Assembly: GCF_009755605.1 (NCBI RefSeq)
Contig: NZ_WPNZ01000025.1
Coordinates: forward strand, 92,263-156,262
Source: Streptomyces typhae
GTDB lineage: Bacteria > Actinomycetota > Actinomycetes > Streptomycetales > Streptomycetaceae
Length of the DNA stretch: 64,000 bases
Direction: 5' to 3'
The notes under the pieces are model-generated. The model was not told the origin of the DNA. It saw nothing but the letters and a program-made list of their open reading frames with translations, and searched no databases. Each line of letters starts with the position of its first letter. Within the stretch, counting starts at the first letter, position 1. Below are positions 41,847-50,185 of this stretch, piece by piece. A program made the translations under genes and the position numbers.

Positions 41847-42305
41847 GTGCCCCAGATCCCAGAGAAGATCCACGAACTCACCGTCGGCCAGGTGTCCGCG
41901 CGCAGCGGTGCGGCCGTGTCCGCGCTGCACTTCTACGAGACCAAGGGACTCATCAGCAGCCGTCGCACCTCGGGCAATCAACGGCGCTACCACCGCGACA
42001 CGCTGCGCCGCGTCGCCTTCATCCGCGCCGCCCAGCGCGTCGGCATTCCGCTCGCCACGATCCGGGACGCCCTCGCGGAGCTCCCCGAAGGGCGCACGCC
42101 CACGCGCACGGACTGGGCGCGCCTCTCCGAGGCCTGGCGGGCCGAGCTCGACGAGCGCATCAGGCAGCTCGGGCGCCTGCGCGACCACCTCACCGACTGC
42201 ATCGGCTGCGGCTGCCTCTCCCTGGAGACCTGCGTCCTGTCCAACCCCGACGACGTCTTCGGCGACCGGATCGTGGGCTCCCGCCTGATGGGCGAGCGCC
42301 GTTGA
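41847..42305 (+). CDS. soxR: SoxR, [2Fe-2S] redox-sensing MerR regulator
   Basis: 152 residues from GTG at 41847 (an in-frame upstream extension is possible). MerR HTH at about 10-78 (T-V-G-Q-V-S-A-R-S-G-A-A-V-S-A-L-H-F-Y-E, R-R-T-S-G-N-Q-R-R-Y). The iron-sulfur cluster motif C-I-G-C-G-C-L-S-L-E-T-C near residue 120 is the SoxR C-x2-C-x-C-x5-C. In Streptomyces SoxR answers redox-active compounds and works without SoxS. Its targets are not evident here; the adjacent BKACE gene is convergent. Confidence 0.93.
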   Translation: MPQIPEKIHELTVGQVSARSGAAVSALHFYETKGLISSRRTSGNQRRYHRDTLRRVAFIRAAQRVGIPLATIRDALAELPEGRTPTRTDWARLSEAWRAELDERIRQLGRLRDHLTDCIGCGCLSLETCVLSNPDDVFGDRIVGSRLMGERR

Positions 42306-42330
42306 CCGACCCCGGTCGGGACCTGTGCCC

Positions 42331-43032
42331 TCAGCGCCCCAGCGCCGCCGCCACCAACTCCGCGTTGGACCCGGCCCTGCGGCCGTCCGGCAGGTGCAGG
42401 GTGTCCTCCAGGCCGACGCGCCGGGCCAGGCCCAGGCGCGTGGCCAGGGCGAGGACGGGCCAGGTGCCGCCCTCCTCGCCGTGCAGGAGCACCGGGCGGC
42501 CGTGGGCGCCGCCGATCTCCGCGAGGAGGTCCTGTGCCGTGTCCACGGCCGTGGCCGGATCGTGGTCGGTGACCTCGGCGAGTACCCGCAGCACCCGCGG
42601 TCCGAGCGGCGACGCGGCGAACCGCGCGGCGCCGTCCGTGCCGGACCAGATGCCCGCCTCCACGCCCACGCCGCGCTCCAGGAGGACCCGGGCGAGGTCC
42701 TCCGCGCCCGGCTCGTGCCAGTTCACGGACGCGTGATCGGGCAGCACCGTCCACTCCCGCACCCGCGCGACGCGTGCCGCCGGGTCGGGCTCGGCCCACG
42801 CGCCCGTCGTCACCCCCACGGTCACGGTGACGGCGGCGCGCACCGCTCCGAGCGTCGCCGCGACCGCGCGGGGCGCCACGGAGTCTTCCCCACAAGGGGT
42901 CTTGGGGTGTACATGGACATCGAGTGCGCCGGCGGCGACCGCCTCGGCGGCCGCGATGGCGAGCGCCCCGGGGGACAGCGGCACGGCCACGCCGTCGTCC
43001 GCGCCCCGGGCGCCGTTCAGACATACCTGCAT
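42331..43032 (-). CDS. Beta-keto acid cleavage enzyme (BKACE, DUF849)
   Basis: 233 residues, shorter than the usual 270-310. Zinc-binding D-V-H-V-H-P-K-T near 38-45 and the barrel pattern N-W-H-E-P-G, G-V-G-V-E-A-G-I near 125 and L-L-H-G-E-E-G near 200 match 3-keto-5-aminohexanoate cleavage-type proteins. They condense a beta-keto acid with acetyl-CoA. The N-terminal L-N-G-A-R may be the real start of the barrel. A CCGACC-CC-GGTCGG hairpin (42306-42319) separates it from convergent soxR. Confidence 0.83.
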   Translation of the reverse strand: MQVCLNGARGADDGVAVPLSPGALAIAAAEAVAAGALDVHVHPKTPCGEDSVAPRAVAATLGAVRAAVTVTVGVTTGAWAEPDPAARVARVREWTVLPDHASVNWHEPGAEDLARVLLERGVGVEAGIWSGTDGAARFAASPLGPRVLRVLAEVTDHDPATAVDTAQDLLAEIGGAHGRPVLLHGEEGGTWPVLALATRLGLARRVGLEDTLHLPDGRRAGSNAELVAAALGR

Positions 43033-43075
43033 CGAGCCATCACAGCACGAACATCACCAGTGCGGGGGAGGACGT

Positions 43076-43597
43076 ATGAGCGTCGCGGTTTGTTCGTTGA
43101 AGTGGGAAGCGGCCCGCAGCGGGCGCCAGAAGATCGTCTACGACAGCGACGGGTACCACCTGGTGCGGTTCCCCTACGTCCTCGGTGACGAGCAGTACGA
43201 CCCGTGGCACATGCACGACCCGGGCCGCGGCGGCACCACCGCACCGTCGAAGTTCCCCGACGCCCGCTCGGGGCTCATCTGGCCGAGCCACGACGGGTGG
43301 GGCACCTTGTCGGCGCTGGTGTTCTGGGAGCCGGACAGCAGGCCGACGGAGTACCGCTCGCGCTTCGTGCGGGACCCGCTGAGCCTGTCGACGGGGTACG
43401 ACTCCACGGCGACCACCGACTCCGTACCGACGCGCGGAGGGCAGTACCGCGCCTACACCTGGCAGATGTTCGTGCACCCGGGGACCCCGGTGGGCCTGAA
43501 GATATCCGCGCGCGGCCCCGGCGACGTGAGGATCGCCGCGCCGCTGATGCTCGCCGAGTTCAAGCTGGCCATCCAGACGGATGTCGTCAGGCCCTGA
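43076..43597 (+). CDS. Unrecognised protein, beta-rich
   Basis: 173 residues from ATG at 43076, with an excellent ribosome site (GGGGGAGGA). Sequence is rich in aromatic residues and short hydrophobic strands (W-E-A-A, Y-H-L-V-R-F-P-Y, L-I-W-P-S-H-D-G-W-G). No signal peptide or membrane helix, a single cysteine. The end G-L-K-I-S-A-R-G-P-G-D-V-R-I looks like a beta-sandwich, perhaps a binding module. I do not recognise a family. It is convergent with the next gene, four bases apart. Confidence 0.7.
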   Translation: MSVAVCSLKWEAARSGRQKIVYDSDGYHLVRFPYVLGDEQYDPWHMHDPGRGGTTAPSKFPDARSGLIWPSHDGWGTLSALVFWEPDSRPTEYRSRFVRDPLSLSTGYDSTATTDSVPTRGGQYRAYTWQMFVHPGTPVGLKISARGPGDVRIAAPLMLAEFKLAIQTDVVRP

Positions 43598-43600
43598 CGC

Positions 43601-44209
43601 TCACGCGGAGACCAGCGTGCGCGAGCGCCGCCTGCGGGACTGCCGCACCGCCTCGGGGGTGAGGACGGGGGCGGGGACCACGATGCCGCAGTTCGTGCAG
43701 ACGGGGCCCGACGAGGGTTCGTGGGCCAGGCCGTAGCGCCACTCCAGATCCGGTTCGGCGCACACGGGGCAGGCGCCGCCCGGGTCGCGTTCGAGGGCGG
43801 TGATGAGTTTGCGCAGGACGTCGGCGAGCGGGGCGGACGGGTGCACTCCGGGGTCGTCGCACCAGGCGACCCCGTGCCCGCCCCAGGTGCAGCGGTGCCA
43901 GTCGTCGACGCTGCCGGGGCGGCGGAGCCCGTCGTGCTTCTCCTTGCGTCGGCGGCGCGCGAAGCCCTCCTCGTAGGTGAGCCAGACGGCGCGGGCCGCC
44001 TCCAGTTCGTCGAGCGCGGCCACAAGCCGCGCCGGCTCGGGCGACCGGTCCTCGGGACCGAACCCCGCGCGTGCGCACAGGTGGTCCCAGGTCGCCCGGT
44101 GTCCATAGGGAGCGAATCTCTCCAGGCACTTGCGCAGTGAGTACCGCCGCAGCGCCAGATCGCTGTAAGGGTCACGCACCTGTCTCGCGAGACTCCGGAA
44201 TCCGGCCAT
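43601..44209 (-). CDS. Unrecognised protein with C-terminal zinc ribbon
   Basis: 202 residues from ATG at 44209 with GGAGG nine bases upstream. The N-terminal 100 residues are helical and charged. The C-terminal part has C-P-V-C near 148 and C-T-N-C near 171, a four-cysteine zinc ribbon, plus an Arg-rich tail R-R-R-R-S-R. Two more Cys in H-R-C-T-W-G-G-H and W-C-D-D sit in the middle. Probably nucleic-acid or protein binding; no known role. Confidence 0.7.
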   Translation of the reverse strand: MAGFRSLARQVRDPYSDLALRRYSLRKCLERFAPYGHRATWDHLCARAGFGPEDRSPEPARLVAALDELEAARAVWLTYEEGFARRRRKEKHDGLRRPGSVDDWHRCTWGGHGVAWCDDPGVHPSAPLADVLRKLITALERDPGGACPVCAEPDLEWRYGLAHEPSSGPVCTNCGIVVPAPVLTPEAVRQSRRRRSRTLVSA

Positions 44210-44574
44210 CGCCCTGCACCTCCGTCACCCGATCTCGGTCGTCGCCGGGGTTTTCCTTGCCGGTGGACACCCCGGACAACGAGTAGACGTATCGACTCGC
44301 GTTTTGGTGCCATCCGATTTCCGATGGCTTCTTCGATCGCGTGCCCCGCAGGTCAGCGGTGATGCATGAGAAACGAGACAGAGCCGGGAAAAGGGAGTCG
44401 TGGCACCGGTCGTGGGGACGGGGCGCAGGCGTCGTGTGGCGGTTGTGAAAAGGCGACGGTTGTTCATCTTTCAGGTTCGCCGACCCGACAGTAACCTCCG
44501 CCCCGACGGCCTTCCGCGGCACTCGGGGGCCGTCCGGCACCCATGGTCGTCCGAAGGACCGGAGGAGCGCACCC
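44210..44574. other. Divergent intergenic region upstream of the penicillin acylase gene
   Basis: About 365 bases separate the zinc-ribbon gene (start 44209) from the acylase (ATG 44575, RBS GGAGGAG). The region is less GC-rich than its flanks near 44290-44400. No convincing -35/-10 pair, palindrome or reading frame was seen. Confidence 0.4.
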
Positions 44575-47412
44575 ATGCGACGACGCACCGCACGGCTCAG
44601 AACCCTCACCATGTCCGCGGCCCTGGCCCTCGGGGCCTCCCTCCTGCTCGCCCCGGGCCCCGGTGCCGCCGCCGCGGCCGAGCCCCCGCCCGTCACCGAC
44701 TACTGCGGCGACAACTGCGCCGACATCCTGCCGCCCGGCGCGAACGGCGGCGCCACCCTCGCCGAGATCCTGAGCCACCGGGCCTTCGGCACCCGACCGC
44801 CGCACGCGGACGATCAGTTGGGCCCCTACGACGCGCTGTCGTCCGGCTATCCCGGGCTCACCGACGACCGCCTGACCGAGTTCTTCAACGACGCCTCCTT
44901 CGGTGTGCGGGCCGACCAGGTGGCCTCCGTCACCAGGCCGCGCGACGACGTCACGATCACCCGTGACAAGAAGTACGGCATACCGCACATCCAGGGCAGC
45001 ACGCGGTACGGCACCGAGTTCGGCGCGGGCTTCGCCGCCGGGCAGGACCGGCTGTGGCTCATCGACCTCTTCCGGCACATCGGCCGCGGCGAGCTGACCT
45101 CGTTCGCGGGCGGCGCCCCCGCCAACCAGGGCCTGGAGCAGCAGTTCTGGCCGCAGGCCCCGTACACGGAACAGGATCTCCAGCGGCAGGTCGAGTACAT
45201 CAAGTCGACACAGGGGGAGCGCGGCAAGCAGGCCATGGCGGACGCGCAGGCCTACATCGACGGGCTCAACGCCTACCGCGAGAAGTCCAAGAACGGCCGC
45301 TACTTCCCCGGCGAGTACGTCCTCACCGGCAAGATCGACGCGATCACCAACGCCGGTGAGATCGAACCCTTCAAGATCACCGACATGATCGCGCTCGCCT
45401 CGGTGGTCGGCGGCCTGTTCGGCAACGGCGGCGGGGGAGAGGTCGAGTCCGCGCTCTCGCTGCTCGCCGCGCAGCAGAGGTACGGCGTCGAGAAGGGCTC
45501 CGAGATCTGGGAGACCTTCCGCGCCCGCAACGACCCCGAGACCGTGCAGACCGTGCACGACGGCACCTCCTTCCCGTACGCGGGCAAGCCCGAGAAGGCC
45601 CGCGGCACCGCCCTGCCCGACCCGGGCTCGGTGGCGCGCGAACAGCTCGTGCACGACCGCGAGGGCGGCGCGAGGAAGGGCGCCGGGACGGCGGAGGACC
45701 CGGTGCGGGTGCCGAAGAGGCTGAAGCCGCTCCAGGGCCTGTTCGACGACGGCGTGCTGCCCGCCGACCTCTTCGGCGCCGCGGGCAACCCCGCTCAGCG
45801 CAAGGGCATGTCCAACGCCCTGGTGGTCTCCGGCAAGCACACCGCGAGCGGCCACCCGGTGGCCGTGTTCGGCCCGCAGACCGGCTACTTCGCGCCCCAG
45901 CTCCTCATGCAGCAGGAGCTCCAGGGCCCCGGCATCAGCGCCCGGGGCGTCTCCTTCGCCGGGGTCGGCATGTACGTCCAGCTCGGCCGCGGCCAGGACT
46001 ACGCGTGGTCGGCGACGTCCGCCACCCAGGACATCACCGACACCTACGCCGTCGAGCTGTGCGCCCCCGGCGGCGGCACCCCGGGCAAGGACGCCACCCA
46101 CTACCTGTACCGGGGCTCCTGCACCCCGATGGAGAAGCTGGAGCGCAGGAACGCCTGGAAGCCCACGGTCGCCGACTCCACCCCCGCGGGCTCCTACCGG
46201 ATGCAGGTCTTCCGCACGAAGTACGGCATCGTCACGCACCGCGCGACCGTCGACGGCAAACCCGTCGCCTATGTCTCGCTGCGCTCCACCTACCGGCACG
46301 AGGCCGACTCGATCATCGGCTTCCAGATGCTGAACGACCCCGGGTACGTCAAGGACGCCGCCTCCTTCAAGAAGGCCGCCGAGAACATCTCCTACGCCTT
46401 CAACTGGTTCTACGCCGACTCGCGCGACACCGCGTACTACAACAGCGGCGCCAACCCGCGGCGGGCGAAGGACATCGACCCCTCGTTCCCGGTGCACGCC
46501 CGGCAGGCCTACGAATGGCAGGACTTCGACCCCGCGGACAACACCTCGGCGCAGACGCCGCCCGCCGAGCACCCGCAGTCCGTCAACCAGGACTACTACG
46601 TCTCCTGGAACAACAAGCAGGCGAAGGACTTCAGCGCGGCCGGCTTCGGCATGGGCGCCGTGCACCGCGGCGACCTGCTCGACGACCGGGTGCGCGGGCT
46701 CGTCGAGAAGGGCGGCGTGACCCGCGCCTCGCTCACCCGGGCCATGGCGGAGGCCGCCGTCACGGATCTGCGGGGCGAACAGGTGCTGCCCGAGCTCCTG
46801 AAGGTGGTCCGCGGCAAGCCCGTCGACGACCCGCGGCTCGCCAGGGCCGTGCAGCAGCTGGAGGCCTGGCAGAAGGCGGGGGCGCAGCGCAGGGAGACCG
46901 CGCCCGGCTCGCGCACCTACGCCCACCCCGACGCGGTGCGCATCATGGACGCCTGGTGGCCGCGGCTGATCGAGGCCATGTTCGAGCCGGGGCTCGGGTC
47001 CGGGCTCTACGGCTCGCTGACCGCGCAGCTCGGCGTGGACGAGGCACCGTCCGCCGGGCACGGCCCGACCGGCGCGCACGCCGGTTCCGCTTTCCAGTAC
47101 GGGTGGTGGGGCTACGCCGACAAGGACCTGCGGACCGTGCTCGGGGAGCCCGTGCGCGGCTGGACGGAGGACGCGTACTGCGGGGGCGGCACCCGCGACG
47201 CCTGCCGGGACGCGCTCCTCGGAGCCCTCGCCGAGGCGGCGGCCGAACCGGCGGCGAAGGTCTACCCCGGTGACGCGAGCTGCAAGGCCGGTGACCAGTG
47301 GTGCGCGGACGCCGTGATCCACCGCGCGCTCGGCGGCATCACGCACCGGGCCGTCCAGTGGCAGAACCGGCCGACGTACCAGCAGGTGGTGGAGTTCCCC
47401 CGGCATCGGTGA
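44575..47412 (+). CDS. Secreted penicillin acylase family protein (Ntn hydrolase)
   Basis: 945 residues. Signal peptide about 1-34 (A-A-A-A-E-P). The alpha part ends in a linker before the candidate autocatalytic Ser413 in K-G-M-S-N-A-L-V-V-S-G-K-H. The beta part follows with G-P-Q-T-G-Y near 440, Y-V-Q-L-G-R-G-Q-D-Y-A-W-S-A-T near 470 and N-W-F-Y-A-D near 613. The C-terminus has several Cys for disulfides. The family hydrolyses amide-linked acyl chains (penicillins, acyl-homoserine lactones or cyclic lipopeptides); which here is unknown. Confidence 0.9.
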   Translation: MRRRTARLRTLTMSAALALGASLLLAPGPGAAAAAEPPPVTDYCGDNCADILPPGANGGATLAEILSHRAFGTRPPHADDQLGPYDALSSGYPGLTDDRLTEFFNDASFGVRADQVASVTRPRDDVTITRDKKYGIPHIQGSTRYGTEFGAGFAAGQDRLWLIDLFRHIGRGELTSFAGGAPANQGLEQQFWPQAPYTEQDLQRQVEYIKSTQGERGKQAMADAQAYIDGLNAYREKSKNGRYFPGEYVLTGKIDAITNAGEIEPFKITDMIALASVVGGLFGNGGGGEVESALSLLAAQQRYGVEKGSEIWETFRARNDPETVQTVHDGTSFPYAGKPEKARGTALPDPGSVAREQLVHDREGGARKGAGTAEDPVRVPKRLKPLQGLFDDGVLPADLFGAAGNPAQRKGMSNALVVSGKHTASGHPVAVFGPQTGYFAPQLLMQQELQGPGISARGVSFAGVGMYVQLGRGQDYAWSATSATQDITDTYAVELCAPGGGTPGKDATHYLYRGSCTPMEKLERRNAWKPTVADSTPAGSYRMQVFRTKYGIVTHRATVDGKPVAYVSLRSTYRHEADSIIGFQMLNDPGYVKDAASFKKAAENISYAFNWFYADSRDTAYYNSGANPRRAKDIDPSFPVHARQAYEWQDFDPADNTSAQTPPAEHPQSVNQDYYVSWNNKQAKDFSAAGFGMGAVHRGDLLDDRVRGLVEKGGVTRASLTRAMAEAAVTDLRGEQVLPELLKVVRGKPVDDPRLARAVQQLEAWQKAGAQRRETAPGSRTYAHPDAVRIMDAWWPRLIEAMFEPGLGSGLYGSLTAQLGVDEAPSAGHGPTGAHAGSAFQYGWWGYADKDLRTVLGEPVRGWTEDAYCGGGTRDACRDALLGALAEAAAEPAAKVYPGDASCKAGDQWCADAVIHRALGGITHRAVQWQNRPTYQQVVEFPRHR

Positions 47413-47417
47413 GGGCG

Positions 47418-47493
47418 CCGGCGCACCGGTGAGCGAGCCGGTGCGCCGGGTGCACCGACGGCTGCGCGGGCAGCACGAGCCCGCGCAGCCGTC
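47418..47493. terminator. Two tandem hairpins between convergent genes
   Basis: First stem 12 bp (47418-47429 with 47438-47449); second stem 14 bp (47457-47470 with 47480-47493). The second includes the stop codon of the minus-strand gene ending at 47492. Together they form a strong bidirectional terminator past the acylase stop. Confidence 0.82.
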
Positions 47494-48793
47494 AGCCCGC
47501 CGCCAGGGCGATCCGCCCGGCCGCGCACACGGCCCGCGCCAGTTCCTCGTGGCAGATGTCGCTGTGCGCGCCGTTGGGCGCCCCGCCCCGCCGCACCACC
47601 GCCGAGGCGTCCACGCTCACGCACCCGCGGGCGGGCAGCGCGGCACCGAGCCGCACCCCGACGGCGCCGTCGACGGCTTTGATCCCGTCGAAGCCGAGCG
47701 CGCCCCACCGCTCCCACAGGCCGAGGAAGCCGGCGGAGTCCCCGGCCAGCTTGGAGGCGAGCGGATAGAGCCGGCCGAGCGCGTCGTCGTGCCGCGAATA
47801 GCAGCACACGAGCGGGCCGTCGATCCGGCGCGGCACCCCGTGCAGCGCGCCGCCGTGCGACCGGTCGTGCGGCAGCCGGGCGCTGAACGCGTAGTGCGAG
47901 AAGGCCCCTTGCAGCAGGGTCACGGACTTCACGCAGCGCACCCCCGCGGGCATCCCGTGCACCGCGTACGAGACCAGGCGGGCGCCGAAGCTGTGTCCGA
48001 CGAGGTGCACGCGCAGGTCCGGCACGTCCCGGGCGAGCAGACCGAGGGCGGGCCCGAGGCCGACCTGCCCGATGGCTCCGGCCCGGCGCTTCATCGCGTA
48101 GTACGTGGCCTGGCGCAGGACTTCCTTGGCGCCCCGCCACAGCCGCCCCGGCACCCCGCCGAGCAGCTGCCGGCCCTCGCGGTTCTCCAGCATGGCGAGG
48201 AACACCTCGCAGACCTCGACGGCGTCGTCGGTGAGCATGGCGGGCTCGCCGCCGCCGATGTCGTGGCCGAACTCGTGCGCCGGGCTCGGTTCGCGCACGG
48301 CCACCAGATCCCGCACGATCCGTACGAACTCGTCCAGACGGGAGCGGACCTCGGAGCGCTCCTGGAGCAGCAGACCGAGCCGGTCGACGCGGGCCGCGTC
48401 CTGCCGGCCGGGGAAGACCCTGGCGAGGAGGTGGCGCGTGGCCTCGTCCAGGGCGGCGCCGTCGGGATCGGCGGGGCCGGCGGCGGGCGCCGGGGTGGCC
48501 GCGCGGGGTGCCGCGGACGGCTCGAAGTCGGGGATCGGCTCGTCGGGGAAGCGGATGGCGGGCCACAGCACGCCCACGTAGCCGAGGCGCACACCGGTGC
48601 CGGCGAGCCGGGCGAACGGCGTGTAGAACCTGCGGTACAGGTCCCGGGCCGTCCGCAGGTCGTTGTTCCAGCCGTGTGCGAACACCAGCAGATCGGTGAC
48701 GCGTTCCCGCTCCGCTCCCGAGAGGAGCCGGCCGCGCTGCGCGGCGTCGACGTCGCCGTCGGAGTCAAAGGTCAGTTCCCAGTAGGGCTTCAC
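47492..48793 (-). CDS. Large cytoplasmic alpha/beta hydrolase-like protein
   Basis: 433 residues from GTG at 48793. Hydrolase marks: oxyanion region L-L-V-F-A-H-G-W-N near 37-45, nucleophile elbow G-H-S-F-G-A near 276 (Ser), and a C-terminal His in G-A-H-S-D-I-C-H near 411. A long, variable segment of about 130 residues lies between the first strand and the elbow. No signal peptide. Substrate unknown; similar Streptomyces proteins are sometimes mislabelled serine-threonine kinases. Confidence 0.75.
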   Translation of the reverse strand: MKPYWELTFDSDGDVDAAQRGRLLSGAERERVTDLLVFAHGWNNDLRTARDLYRRFYTPFARLAGTGVRLGYVGVLWPAIRFPDEPIPDFEPSAAPRAATPAPAAGPADPDGAALDEATRHLLARVFPGRQDAARVDRLGLLLQERSEVRSRLDEFVRIVRDLVAVREPSPAHEFGHDIGGGEPAMLTDDAVEVCEVFLAMLENREGRQLLGGVPGRLWRGAKEVLRQATYYAMKRRAGAIGQVGLGPALGLLARDVPDLRVHLVGHSFGARLVSYAVHGMPAGVRCVKSVTLLQGAFSHYAFSARLPHDRSHGGALHGVPRRIDGPLVCCYSRHDDALGRLYPLASKLAGDSAGFLGLWERWGALGFDGIKAVDGAVGVRLGAALPARGCVSVDASAVVRRGGAPNGAHSDICHEELARAVCAAGRIALAAG

Positions 48794-49062
48794 GACCGCA
48801 TGGTCCTGCCGGGAGACGACGCTGACCAGACGTCGCGGCGGAACACGCGGGAGCCGATGCCGTCCCCCGGTGGCGGCACCGGACCCCGCGTGGGTCCGGG
48901 AGATCCGCGAGGGAGCCGAACGACATGACGGATTCCGGTTCGTGGTCGCCCAGGACGAGGTAATGGGGACGCGGAGCGCGAATGCCGAGCAGGCGGGTCA
49001 AGCGGATTGAGTCGACCATTCCATGGGTAACGCGAACGCAGCCAGCATTTTCCGGAAGAAAT

Positions 49063-49079
49063 CCCCAGATAATCTGGGG
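49063..49079. promoter_or_regulatory. Perfect 17-bp palindrome upstream of the LysR gene
   Basis: CCCCAGATAATCTGGGG: two exact 8-base arms around one A. It lies 78 bases before the LysR ATG within a 363-base gap (48794-49156) divergent from the alpha/beta hydrolase gene; no other signal or gene is seen there. Placement fits a LysR self-regulation site or shared operator. Confidence 0.6.
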
Positions 49080-49156
49080 TGGCCGGGGGATCAGTTTCCG
49101 CGGCGGCTATGCTGCATTGCCGTAAAAGCAAAGGGAGTCGGAGAGAGTAAGTTCGC

Positions 49157-50185
49157 ATGGCCTCAACCGGTCCCACGCAGTACCCCGCGGTGCTCCTTGA
49201 CACCACCATGGACCAGCTCCGGACGCTCCTCGCCGTGCACGAGACCGGCACGGCACTCGCCGCCGCGCGCCTGCTCGGCCGGGAGCAGTCCAGCGTGCAG
49301 AAGCAACTCGACACGATGAACCGCACGTTCGGCACGCTGTGCGGCGAGGCCCTGGTGCTCAAGCGGGGCCGCGGCAAGGACGTCCTGTTCACCGCGACCG
49401 GAGAGCATCTGGTGGAGCTCGCGCGCGCCACCCTCTCGGCGTGGTCGGACGGCATCAACGACGCCCGCCGCCGCCTCGGCCGCACCCTCTCGGTGGGCTC
49501 GACCCGCTACACGCTGGGTTTTCTCCTGGACGCCGTGGAACGCGTCAGCGACGCCTACCAACACCGCGGGGTCGACCTGAAGGTCACCCATGTGCGCACC
49601 GGCGACCTCTTCGCGCGGTTGCAGTCCAAGGAGCTCGACCTGGTCTGCGGCAGCATCGTCGTCACCGAGGGCCAGGAGGCGGAGCTCGACCCCTACGAGA
49701 TCGTGGAGTGGCGCCGCAGCGGCCTGTCGATCCTGACGAACCTGCCGCCCGAGAAGCTGCCGGGACCCGCCGAATCGACCGTCCGGGCCAGCGAACTGCC
49801 GGGCCTGCCCCTGGTGGTCTCCGCCGGCGGCCTCATCGCCCGCTTCCTCACCGCCTGGTACGGCGCCGACTTCCGCAAGGCCATGTCCATCGCCGCCGAG
49901 ATCGAGGCCGCGCACTACGGCTTCGAGCTGCTGCGCTCCGGGGTGGTCAGCGGGGCGATGCTCGTCACCCGGGGCATCGCGGAGGCCGCCGAGTCCGGCA
50001 GCCTCCCCGAGGCCGGGGGCCTGCGCCGGCTCGACGTGGTCGGTGACGTCGGCCCCCGCACGGAGGTCCTCGTGGGCGTCTTCACCCGCCGCGGCGACCG
50101 CGCCTCGTACGACGCGCACCATCCGCTGAACCTGCTGTGGGACGCCCTCGCCAAGGACAACGAACGCTGGTGGCTCAGCCGTTGA
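49157..50185 (+). CDS. LysR-family transcriptional regulator
   Basis: 342 residues. Winged HTH at about 15-80: L-D-T-T-M-D-Q-L-R-T-L-L-A-V-H-E-T-G-T-A-L-A-A-A-R-L-L-G-R-E-Q-S-S-V-Q-K-Q-L-D. Substrate-binding domain from about 105 (T-L-S-V-G-S-T-R-Y-T) with the usual two-lobe pattern. The HTH is atypical in place of the common S-x-x-A-A. Effector and targets unknown; candidates are the palindrome at 49063 and the divergent hydrolase. Its last 11 bases overlap the convergent esterase gene. Confidence 0.87.
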   Translation: MASTGPTQYPAVLLDTTMDQLRTLLAVHETGTALAAARLLGREQSSVQKQLDTMNRTFGTLCGEALVLKRGRGKDVLFTATGEHLVELARATLSAWSDGINDARRRLGRTLSVGSTRYTLGFLLDAVERVSDAYQHRGVDLKVTHVRTGDLFARLQSKELDLVCGSIVVTEGQEAELDPYEIVEWRRSGLSILTNLPPEKLPGPAESTVRASELPGLPLVVSAGGLIARFLTAWYGADFRKAMSIAAEIEAAHYGFELLRSGVVSGAMLVTRGIAEAAESGSLPEAGGLRRLDVVGDVGPRTEVLVGVFTRRGDRASYDAHHPLNLLWDALAKDNERWWLSR

